Shown piece after piece: positions 34,967 through 42,458 of a stretch of 64,000 nt of DNA. The DNA is taken from the NCBI GenBank assembly GCA_019635585.1, contig JAHBZE010000001.1:1054001-1118000 (forward strand), written 5' to 3'. The position numbers were made by a program, and so were the translations under genes. This stretch comes from Xanthobacteraceae bacterium (GTDB lineage Bacteria > Pseudomonadota > Alphaproteobacteria > Rhizobiales > Xanthobacteraceae). Each line of letters opens with the position of its first letter. The stretch's first letter is position 1. The notes beneath the pieces were generated by a model that was given only the letters and a program-made list of their open reading frames with translations, searched no databases and was not told the DNA's origin.

Positions 34967-35545
34967 TCAGGACGAGAGTTCCTTCACCATCAGAATCCAG
35001 TTTTCGGTGTCGGTGTCCCAGTCTTCGGTGACGGCCTTGCGCGCCGCGCGCTCGCGCATGCCGTATCGGTGATAAAGCCGCCGCGCATCGTGATTGTCGT
35101 CGGCAACGATAAGACTGGTTGCGCGCAAGCCCATGTTGCGCGCGGTGTCGTCGGCCAGCGCAAGCAATTTGCCGCCCAATCCCAGATTGCGGAACCGCTC
35201 GTGAACGCCGACGACATTGATGTACCAGGTCGAAGGCGCAAGGTTTTCGAGTTCCTGCAGGGGCACAAACATCGCGGGCATTTCCGGCGGAATTGGCTCG
35301 GGCTTTTCCGGGATCGCGTAGCCGATCAGGCAGCCCGCGCATTCGCCGTCATGCTCGACCACGGTCGTATTGCGATAAGAGAAGGCACCTTCCTCGCGCG
35401 CGGCGCGTGCGCGGCCGATTTCCCACGGATCTTCGCCCGCTTTTGCGAGCTTGCTCCAGAGATAATGCGGCATGCCGTGGCCCGCGTAATTCATGAATTC
35501 GGCGAGCGATGGCGCATCTTCTTTTCTGGCGGGGCGAAATGTCAT
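34967..35545 (-). CDS. GNAT-family N-acetyltransferase
   Basis: A 192-residue acetyl-CoA-dependent acyltransferase. The acetyl-CoA binding motif is in the region VVGVHERFRNLGLGGKLL, followed by LIVADDNHDARRLYHRYGM, the usual C-terminal motif B. The substrate is unknown. Its ATG overlaps the stop of the ketopantoate reductase gene by 4 bases, so the two are co-translated. Confidence 0.88.
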   Translation of the reverse strand: MTFRPARKEDAPSLAEFMNYAGHGMPHYLWSKLAKAGEDPWEIGRARAAREEGAFSYRNTTVVEHDGECAGCLIGYAIPEKPEPIPPEMPAMFVPLQELENLAPSTWYINVVGVHERFRNLGLGGKLLALADDTARNMGLRATSLIVADDNHDARRLYHRYGMRERAARKAVTEDWDTDTENWILMVKELSS

Positions 35546-36543
35546 CGGATTATTTCCGCGATTTCTTCGCGCGAAAGAAATTTTCCGGTCTGTTCGATCC
35601 GCCGGATATTTTCGACGACCGCGCGGTTGATCGGCGCCGGATAGCCGGTCCTGTCGCTAAGCCGGACGAATTCGCCGTTGAGATAGTCGATCTCGGTCGG
35701 CTGTTTGCGCAGAATGCTTTGCAGGGTCGAGGTCATGATCGACGCCTGATCGCTGCTGCCGAGATTTTTGCGCAGGATCATCCTGCCAACGAAGGCGGGC
35801 AGCATCAGCGCACGCGAGAACAATTTCATCGGCGCGCCGGGCATATTGATCAGCGAAATTCCCGCCGCACGCACGACGCCGAAAGATTCTTTCAGTTGCG
35901 CGACCCCGAACTGCACGATCACGCGGTCGTTCACGCATTCGTTGAGCGGTTTCCCGGTGAGCGCGTTCATTGAATTCGTCATCGCGTTGATGACGAGCTT
36001 CGACCACATCGCCCCTTCGATCTCATCCGTGACGAAGACGGAGGCGACCATCGCGAACAGCCGCTTCAATTCGGAAAGTTTGCTCCGCAGTTCGGGTGCC
36101 GCAGCACCAAGCACGGTGACGCCCTCGCGGTTGTAGCGCACCTCTCCGGGAGCCAGCGAGGACGAGTTGAGGAGCAGGATCGCCGAAGCCGGCTCCCGCC
36201 CGCATTCTGCGAGCACGATCTCGCGGGCACGGACGCCATTCTGCGCCGTCACGATGGTCGCCTTGCCGAGGGAAGCCTTTTGCGCACGGATCGCTTCCGC
36301 CAAGTCCTGCGTCTTCATGGTGAAGACCGCGAAATCCGTATCCGGCGGAATTTCCGCGGCGACTTTCGGCGTCACATGAAAATCGCCAGCAATCCCGCTC
36401 GCTCGCAGGCCCGACGCGCGCAGGGTCTCAACCCGGTTAGGCCGCACCACGAGCGTCACATCCTCGCCCGCGCGCGCCCATAAGGCGGCCAGGAGATTGC
36501 CGATGGCGCCAGCGCCGATAACCGCGATCTTTGACTTGGTCAT
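35542..36543 (-). CDS. panE: 2-dehydropantoate 2-reductase (ketopantoate reductase family)
   Basis: NADPH-dependent reductase of pantothenate synthesis or a close relative. The 333-residue protein opens with the dinucleotide motif AVIGAGAIGNLLAALWARAG and has the ApbA/PanE C-terminal domain with a conserved Lys (MWSKLVINAMTNSMNALTG). I start at MTKSKIAVIG (36543); the 56 codons upstream are not family-like. Several PanE paralogues are usual in rhizobia, so the symbol is tentative. Confidence 0.85.
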   Translation of the reverse strand: MTKSKIAVIGAGAIGNLLAALWARAGEDVTLVVRPNRVETLRASGLRASGIAGDFHVTPKVAAEIPPDTDFAVFTMKTQDLAEAIRAQKASLGKATIVTAQNGVRAREIVLAECGREPASAILLLNSSSLAPGEVRYNREGVTVLGAAAPELRSKLSELKRLFAMVASVFVTDEIEGAMWSKLVINAMTNSMNALTGKPLNECVNDRVIVQFGVAQLKESFGVVRAAGISLINMPGAPMKLFSRALMLPAFVGRMILRKNLGSSDQASIMTSTLQSILRKQPTEIDYLNGEFVRLSDRTGYPAPINRAVVENIRRIEQTGKFLSREEIAEIIR

Positions 36544-36715
36544 TCCGGCCGAAACCCCATCTATTGAGACGTAAGGAGAAGGTAAGGAAGGCGAATGCGG
36601 CTGCCTTGCATAGCCGTCGGGTAAGGAAAAAACCGAAGAATCCACCGCGCGTGGGCTCGCGTGCTTGACCGCCCCGGAGCCGTCTGCGAGAAAAATCATA
36701 AGAGAGATCAATAGG

Positions 36716-36730
36716 TTAGAAAAATTCTAA
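36716..36730. promoter_or_regulatory. Irr box (iron control element) upstream of bfd
   Basis: TTAGAA-AAA-TTCTAA, a perfect dyad matching the rhizobial Irr/ICE motif, 22 bases before the bfd start. Irr represses iron-storage genes when iron is low. Confidence 0.8.
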
Positions 36731-36751
36731 TCTAGCTAAAAAGCGGCGCCC

Positions 36752-37048
36752 ATGATCGTCTGTTCGTGTAACTGCCTGACCGAAGCGCAAGTCCGCGAGT
36801 CCTGCACGCGGACCGAGGGTGCCGCGCGCTCGACCTTCGAGGTCTACAAGTGCCTCGGCTGCAGCCCGAAATGCGGGACCTGCGCCCGGACCATCCGCAA
36901 GATCATGGACGAAACCCTTGGCGGAGCCGCCTGTAATGCTTGTCCGGCGGCTACGAACAGTGCCTGCGGCGCGGCCAAGATCGCCGATGCCCTGAATGCC
37001 GCGATCGAGCCCCTCCCGGCGGCTGCGGCGCTCGTCGCCGCCGAATAA
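36752..37048 (+). CDS. bfd: Bacterioferritin-associated ferredoxin
   Basis: A 98-residue [2Fe-2S] protein that helps release iron from bacterioferritin. Likely cluster ligands are C4 and C6 (IVCSCN) with C41 and C44 (PKCGTCARTIRKIMDE). It is longer than the 64-residue E. coli protein, with an extra Cys/Ala-rich tail (CNACPAATNSACGAA) and two further cysteines at 34 and 37. It is followed by bfr, each gene having its own Irr box. Confidence 0.92.
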   Translation: MIVCSCNCLTEAQVRESCTRTEGAARSTFEVYKCLGCSPKCGTCARTIRKIMDETLGGAACNACPAATNSACGAAKIADALNAAIEPLPAAAALVAAE

Positions 37049-37098
37049 TCCTGATTCTCCGGCCTTTCGATCTCCCTAGAGACCTGTTTGCCTTCTCC

Positions 37099-37113
37099 TT
37101 AGAACTATTCTAA
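37099..37113. promoter_or_regulatory. Irr box upstream of bfr
   Basis: TTAGAA-CTA-TTCTAA, a perfect dyad of the same type as the one before bfd, 37 bases upstream of the bfr ATG. A separate box suggests that bfr has its own promoter besides any bfd read-through. Confidence 0.8.
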
Positions 37114-37150
37114 ATGATTGAAACCACCGGTTTCAAGGAGAACGGCCGCC

Positions 37151-37630
37151 ATGAAGGGCGATCCCAAAGTCATCGAATATCTCAACAAGGGTCTTCGCTC
37201 GGAGCTGACCGCGATCAACCAGTATTGGATTCATTACCGCCTGCTCGATGACTGGGGCTATCTCGACCTCGCCAAGAAGTGGCGAGCGGAGTCGATCGAG
37301 GAGATGCAGCACGCGGACAAATTCACGCAGCGCATCATCTTTCTCGAGGGTCTGCCGAACATGCAGACGCTGGACCCGATCCGCATCGGCCAGAACGTCA
37401 AGGAAGTGCTGGAGGCCGACTTGAAAGCCGAATACGAGGCACGCGCGCTCTATCAGGAAGCCGCCACTTATTGCCATTCGGTCAAGGACTATCCGTCCAA
37501 GGACCTGTTCGAAGAACTGATGACGGACGAGGAAGGCCATATCGACTTCCTCGAAACGCAACTCGATCTCGTCGAGAAGCTCGGCCTGCAGCTCTACTCG
37601 CAGCATCACATCGGGAAACTCGAAGACTGA
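37151..37630 (+). CDS. bfr: Bacterioferritin
   Basis: A 159-residue haem-containing iron-storage subunit that forms a 24-mer. Ferroxidase ligands E18, E51 and H54 and the haem ligand M52 are at the canonical positions. I start at [11 protein letters not shown] (37151), with AAGGAG at suitable spacing; an upstream TTG in frame (37118) precedes that ribosome site and is less likely. Confidence 0.97.
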   Translation: MKGDPKVIEYLNKGLRSELTAINQYWIHYRLLDDWGYLDLAKKWRAESIEEMQHADKFTQRIIFLEGLPNMQTLDPIRIGQNVKEVLEADLKAEYEARALYQEAATYCHSVKDYPSKDLFEELMTDEEGHIDFLETQLDLVEKLGLQLYSQHHIGKLED

Positions 37631-37667
37631 GAAATCAGGCGACGACGGAAATATCGAAGCGCAAATG

Positions 37668-37701
37668 AAAAAGGCCGGGGAAAATCATCCCCGGCCTTTT
37701 C
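37668..37701. terminator. Bidirectional terminator between bfr and a kinase gene
   Basis: AAAAGGCCGGGGA and TCCCCGGCCTTTT (13-bp arms) around a 6-base loop. The A-run and T-run flank the stem on both sides, so it can end both the bfr transcript (+) and the convergent kinase transcript (-). Confidence 0.9.
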
Positions 37702-37717
37702 ACTTCGGATAAGAAGC

Positions 37718-39529
37718 TCAGTTGCCGACGCAGATGCCACGGACGCAGATCGTACCGCGCGGCATGTTAAACTGCTGCTGTTGCTGCTGTTGTTGCTGCG
37801 GGCGCTGCTGATATTGCTGCTGCGGCTGCTGCACCTGTCGCGGAACCGCGACACAGCTATCGCCGCGGGCGACGAAGCCCGGACGGCAGACCAGCGGGCA
37901 GACGCGGCGATCGCGGTCCTTCAGATCACGCAACAGATTCTGGTTCGGCTCGCCGTCATATTTCGTTTTGGCGTACTTGTTATAAAGATCGAGCGACTTG
38001 CGCGCGGAATCGTCCCAGTCCCCGTCGTTGTTTTCGGGACCGCAGCCTACGCGCTGCAATTCGGTGATGACATTGCGCGTGAGCGTTTTCTGCACGCGCT
38101 CGGTTTCGATCGCCGCCAGTTTGGTTTTCTGGGCGCGCGCGAGCGTCGCATAAAATCCGTCCGGATAGCGAGACAGGAAAGAATCGTAGGCGTCGATCGT
38201 GTCGATCTTCTGCGCAAATTCGAAATCGATGCGCGCGGCCGCCTGCGGATCCACCTGCGGCACCGGCATCTGCTGCAAGGCCGGGGGAATATCCGCTTTC
38301 GGCTGCTCGGCTTCCGCTTTCGGTTCGACCACCGCGACCTGCTGCGGATTTTGCGCCGGAGTTTGCGCCGTGTTCTGGCTCTGTGGCTGCGGCACGTCGG
38401 TCTTGACGACGGCGACCTGAGGGCCTTGTCCCTGCCCTCGGAACGACGTCATTGCGAAAGCCGCGCCGACGACGAGAAAGACTAGGCCGGCCGCGATCGC
38501 AGCCCACTTGCCCATGCCGCGTTTGCCCGGCTCGAGTTGCGGCGCAGGCGCGCGAAGATAAGACGGATTGGCGCCCGGGTTCGGCGCGGTGCGGATCACC
38601 GGCATCGTCGGCGCGGTCGAACCGGTCGTGCCCTGCCAGCCCAGCGCCTGCCGGAATTCCTCGATCGAGGCCTGCCGCTCGGACGCGCGGAACGAAAGCG
38701 CCTTCTCGATCGCCTTCGCGAAGTTCTCCGGGATGTGGGGAGCTGCGACCGAGAGCGGAATCAGCGAGTCGCCCTCGCCGAATGCGATCTTGCGCGCGCG
38801 CTCTTCGGTGTCGGCCGGCGGCTTTCCCGCAACCGCGCGATAGAACACGGCGCCAAGCGCGTAAATATCGGCGCGGGCATCGAGCGACTCGCCCTCGCGG
38901 GTCTGTTCCGGCGGCGAATAATGCTGCTTGCCGACCATGAACGAATGCACGGTCTTAGCCTGCAACAACGTGCGGTTCTCGATCAGCTTGATCGCGCCGA
39001 AGTCGATGATCACCGGGCGGCCGTCCGCCGTGATCATGATGTTGTCGGGGGCAACATCGCGGTGAATGAAGTTCATGTTGTGCAGGTAGTCGAGCGCGTC
39101 CATCACCGGCTCGAGCACCGGACGGATTTCATCCATCGTCGGCAAATTCGGACGTTCGCGGAGCCAGTGTTCGAAGGTCTGACCTTCGACATAGTCCATG
39201 AACATGTAGCCGGTGTCGTTCTCGGCGAGGTAGTGAAACACCTCGACGATGTTCGGGTGCTTCAAGCGGCACTGTTCGGTGGTCGAGGACTCGAAACGCT
39301 TGAGCGCCCAGCTCACCAGCTCCGAATCGCGCTCGGCGTAGATAATTTCGGTCGCGCCCTTGCGCGAAGCGATTCCGCGCGGGAAGAATTCCTTGATCGC
39401 GACCCGGCGGCCCGTAACCGGGCTTTCGCCCTCATAGGTGATACCGAAGCCGCCCGCGCCAAGGACGCGGACGACACGATAGCCGGCAATTACCGTTCCG
39501 GCGGGTAGCGCGTGCGGATCGTTCGTCAT
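37718..39529 (-). CDS. Membrane Ser/Thr protein kinase, paralogue 3
   Basis: A 603-residue Hanks-type kinase starting at MTNDPHALPAG. GAGGFG is at 24-29, catalytic Lys is K46 (VAIKEFFPRGIASR), and HRDVAPDN and IIDFGAIKL follow. The membrane helix is WAAIAAGLVFLVVGAAFA. The periplasmic part mirrors paralogue 1: an AYDSFLSRYPDGFYATLA helix, a peptidoglycan-binding-like block (QRVGCGPENNDGDWDDSARKSL) and RVCPLVC. It then adds a glutamine-rich run (about 20 Gln) and a short Cys-containing end (GTICVRGICVGN). It is about 8 kb from the tandem pair. Confidence 0.92.
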   Translation of the reverse strand: MTNDPHALPAGTVIAGYRVVRVLGAGGFGITYEGESPVTGRRVAIKEFFPRGIASRKGATEIIYAERDSELVSWALKRFESSTTEQCRLKHPNIVEVFHYLAENDTGYMFMDYVEGQTFEHWLRERPNLPTMDEIRPVLEPVMDALDYLHNMNFIHRDVAPDNIMITADGRPVIIDFGAIKLIENRTLLQAKTVHSFMVGKQHYSPPEQTREGESLDARADIYALGAVFYRAVAGKPPADTEERARKIAFGEGDSLIPLSVAAPHIPENFAKAIEKALSFRASERQASIEEFRQALGWQGTTGSTAPTMPVIRTAPNPGANPSYLRAPAPQLEPGKRGMGKWAAIAAGLVFLVVGAAFAMTSFRGQGQGPQVAVVKTDVPQPQSQNTAQTPAQNPQQVAVVEPKAEAEQPKADIPPALQQMPVPQVDPQAAARIDFEFAQKIDTIDAYDSFLSRYPDGFYATLARAQKTKLAAIETERVQKTLTRNVITELQRVGCGPENNDGDWDDSARKSLDLYNKYAKTKYDGEPNQNLLRDLKDRDRRVCPLVCRPGFVARGDSCVAVPRQVQQPQQQYQQRPQQQQQQQQQFNMPRGTICVRGICVGN

Positions 39530-39631
39530 TTCAGTTCCCGTGATTGCGCGAATGCTATCCCAAAGGTCGCCTTGTGCAACGCACGAAGCCCTCACTCCTT
39601 GGCACAAGCGCGTGATCGCCCGAAGGGCTTC

Positions 39632-39648
39632 TTTGGAATTTATCTAAA
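39632..39648. promoter_or_regulatory. Irr-like box upstream of the Fe(III) binding-protein gene
   Basis: TTTGGAA-TTT-ATCTAAA agrees with TTTAGAA-N3-TTCTAAA at 12 of 14 arm positions. It lies about 104 bases before the ATG at 39752. The two mismatches make it weaker than the bfd and bfr boxes. Confidence 0.5.
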
Positions 39649-39751
39649 CTATTGATTTCGTTTGCCTTTTCCGCAGAGGCGCGTTTTCTTCGCCAGAACG
39701 TCCGGCACTTTACATCAAAAATACAGCCGGAATCGCCTCAGGAGCTCGCGC

Positions 39752-40780
39752 ATGAAATCTCTCGCCCGCCGCCTCGTCTTCGGCGCCACCATGCTGACGG
39801 CAGGGGCAATCAGCGCGCTGCCCGCGCAGGCGCAAGCGGTGAACGTCTATACGACCCGCGAGCCGAGACTGATCCAGCCCTTGTTCGATCTCTTCACCAA
39901 GGAGACCGGTATCAAGGTCAATTCGATTTTTATCGAAAAAGGCGTCGCCGAACGGGTCGCGGCCGAGGGAGCCAATTCGCCGGCCGATGTTCTGATGGCG
40001 GTCGATATCGGCAACGTGCTCGATTTCGTTGCGCGCGGCGTAACGCAGCCCGTGCAGTCGAAGGTCCTGACCGAAGCGATCCCCGCGAATCTGCGCGACA
40101 AGGACGGACACTGGTTCGCGCTCTCGCTGCGTGCGCGCCTGTTTTATGTCTCGAAAGATCGCGTGAAAGAGACCGCGCTCACTTACGCCGACCTCGCCGA
40201 CCCGAAATGGAAGGGCAAGGTCTGCATCCGCTCGGGCCAGCATCCCTATAACACCGCGCTGATCGCGGCCTACATCAACCACTACGGCACGGAAAAAGCC
40301 GAAGCGTGGCTGCGCGGCGTAAAGGAAAACCTTGCGCGCAGGCCGGCCGGCGGCGACCGCGAAGTCGCGCGCGACATTCTCGGCGGCATTTGCGACATCG
40401 GTGTCGGCAACTCTTATTATGTTGGCCTGATGCGCGGCGGGAAGAACGAAGAGCAGAACAAGTGGGGCGCGGCGATCAACGTGATATTTCCCACGTTTCC
40501 GGGCGGAGGGACTCACGTAAACATCTCCGGCGCTTCGGTCACGAAGAACGCGCCGAATAAGGAGAATGCGATCAAGCTGCTCGAATTCCTGGTCTCGCCG
40601 GAAGCACAGGCGGCTTATGCGAAGGTAAACCACGAATACCCGGTGCGGCCGGACGTGACACCGGATCCGATCATCGCAGCGCTCGGGACATTGAAACCCG
40701 ACCAGATCGACCTCACGGCGATTGCGAAGAACCGCAAGCTCGCCGCCGAACTCGCCGACAAAGTTGGCTTCGATCAATAA
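39752..40780 (+). CDS. Fe(III) ABC transporter substrate-binding protein
   Basis: A 342-residue periplasmic binding protein of the FbpA/FutA/AfuA group. It has a signal peptide ending in PAQAQA, then VNVYTTREPRLIQPLFDLF. The YYVGLMRGG region near the C-terminal lobe holds the tandem tyrosines that bind ferric iron in this family (GNSYYVGL). An AGGAG ribosome site precedes the ATG. The permease gene follows with a slight overlap; no ATPase gene is present next to it. Confidence 0.9.
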   Translation: MKSLARRLVFGATMLTAGAISALPAQAQAVNVYTTREPRLIQPLFDLFTKETGIKVNSIFIEKGVAERVAAEGANSPADVLMAVDIGNVLDFVARGVTQPVQSKVLTEAIPANLRDKDGHWFALSLRARLFYVSKDRVKETALTYADLADPKWKGKVCIRSGQHPYNTALIAAYINHYGTEKAEAWLRGVKENLARRPAGGDREVARDILGGICDIGVGNSYYVGLMRGGKNEEQNKWGAAINVIFPTFPGGGTHVNISGASVTKNAPNKENAIKLLEFLVSPEAQAAYAKVNHEYPVRPDVTPDPIIAALGTLKPDQIDLTAIAKNRKLAAELADKVGFDQ

Positions 40781-42458
40781 AAGCGCGCCAGCATTTCCTT
40801 TCCGGGCATTTCGCAAAAGCGTGATGCCCGGGTGGACGCTTGGCGCAATCTTCGTCGCGGCGGTCGTCGTCGCGCCAGTCATCGCGTTGATCGTCATTGC
40901 AAGCCGGCGCTCGGGCGATCTCTGGCCGCAGCTTGTGGCCTATGTGCTGCCGTCGGCAGCCGCGAACACCGCTATTCTTCTGCTCGGCGTCGGATTGCTC
41001 ACGGGCGTGATCGGGGTCGGCACCGCCTGGCTTGTTGCTACGGCAAAATTTCCGGGGCGCGGATATTTTGACTGGGCGCTGCTGCTGCCGCTCGCGATGC
41101 CGACCTATATTCTCGCCTACGCCTATCTCGACATTCTGCATCCGCTCGGGCCGGTGCAGTCATTGCTTCGCGCAGTGCTCGGCGTAAGCGATCCGCGCGC
41201 ACTGCATTTTCCCGACATCCGCTCGATGGGCGGCGTGATCTTCCTGCTCGGCTTCGTGCTTTACCCTTACGTCTATCTCGCCGCGCGCGCGACCTTCTTC
41301 ATGCAGAGCGCGACCGCGCTCGAAGCGGCGCGCACGCTCGGCGCGGGGCGCCTCGAGATTTTCTTTCGCGTCGCCTTGCCGCTCGCCCGGCCCGCCATCG
41401 TGGTCGGCGTAACGCTGGCGCTTCTGGAAGCACTCAACGACATCGGCGCCACCGAATTTCTCGGCGTGCGGACGCTGACGATTGCGATCTATTCGACCTG
41501 GCTCAACCGTTCGTCGCTGCCGGGTGCCGCGCAAATTTCTCTCTTCATGCTTGCGCTCGTGATCGCGCTGTTTCTACTTGAGCGGTGGGCGCGGCGCGAC
41601 CGGATTTTTTCCGGAAGCGGCAAGCGTACGCAGCCGCCAGCACCGGTCGAATTACGCGGACTGCGCGCGGTCAGCGCTTTCATCGCCTGCGCGCTTCCGC
41701 TCGCCATCGGCTTCCTCGCGCCGTTTGCCTATCTCGCCGATCAGGCAATCCGGAAAATCGCGGAAGCCGGCGTTTCGCCAGTGCTGTTTCGCGAAACCCT
41801 AAACACGTTGCTCTATGCGGGCGTCGCGACGCTCGTCACGCTCGCGGCCGGCATCGTGGTCGCGTTCGCGCTCCGTAACGAACGCAAGGGCTTCGCGTCG
41901 CCGGCGAGCCGCATCGCCAGCCTCGGCTATGCGATCCCCGGCACCGTACTCGCCGTGGGATTGCTGTGGCCGCTCGCGAGCTTCGATAACACGGTTGATG
42001 CCATTTTCCGCAACGCTTTCGGAATCTCCACCGGGCTTCTGATTTCCGGCTCCGGCGCGGCACTCGTGCTCGCCTATACGATCCGCTTTCTCGCGGTGTC
42101 GATCAACGGGGTCGAAGCAGGATACGCGAAGATTTCTACGAGCGTCGATCACGCCGCGCGTAGCCTCGGCGAAAACGCTTTCGGCGTGCTGCGCCGCGTT
42201 CATTTGCCGATGCTGCGGCCCGCGTTGGGTGCTGCCGCTATCCTCGTGTTTGTCGATTGCATGAAGGAATTGCCGGCGACCTTGATGCTGCGGCCGTTCG
42301 GCGTCGAAACGCTATCAACGCATATCTACGCCGAAGCGGTGCGCGGCACCTACGAAGATGGCGCGCTCGCGGCGCTCCTAATCGTGCTTGCAGGGCTTAT
42401 TCCGGTAATGCTGCTCGCGCGTATCAGCCGGAATGCGCAGGCACCCGTCACGTCCTGA
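40764..42458 (+). CDS. Fe(III) ABC transporter permease, fused double-domain
   Basis: A permease of about 564 residues with two tandem binding-protein-dependent transport domains and about 12 helices, as in FbpB/FutB. Each half has an EAA loop (ARTLGAGRLEIFFRVALPLARPA and ARSLGENAFGVLRRVHLPMLRPA). The start is uncertain: a TTG at 40764 overlaps the upstream gene, and an ATG at 40824 (MPGWTLGAIF) sits right at the first helix. The 3' end overlaps the convergent acetoacetyl-CoA synthetase gene by 11 bases. The ATPase must be encoded elsewhere. Confidence 0.9.
   Translation: MASINKSAPAFPFRAFRKSVMPGWTLGAIFVAAVVVAPVIALIVIASRRSGDLWPQLVAYVLPSAAANTAILLLGVGLLTGVIGVGTAWLVATAKFPGRGYFDWALLLPLAMPTYILAYAYLDILHPLGPVQSLLRAVLGVSDPRALHFPDIRSMGGVIFLLGFVLYPYVYLAARATFFMQSATALEAARTLGAGRLEIFFRVALPLARPAIVVGVTLALLEALNDIGATEFLGVRTLTIAIYSTWLNRSSLPGAAQISLFMLALVIALFLLERWARRDRIFSGSGKRTQPPAPVELRGLRAVSAFIACALPLAIGFLAPFAYLADQAIRKIAEAGVSPVLFRETLNTLLYAGVATLVTLAAGIVVAFALRNERKGFASPASRIASLGYAIPGTVLAVGLLWPLASFDNTVDAIFRNAFGISTGLLISGSGAALVLAYTIRFLAVSINGVEAGYAKISTSVDHAARSLGENAFGVLRRVHLPMLRPALGAAAILVFVDCMKELPATLMLRPFGVETLSTHIYAEAVRGTYEDGALAALLIVLAGLIPVMLLARISRNAQAPVTS

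Noticed and set aside
37770-37840. A CAG/CTG-rich repeat considered as a microsatellite or CRISPR-like array
   Set aside because: It encodes the glutamine run of a kinase in frame; there are no spaced direct repeats.
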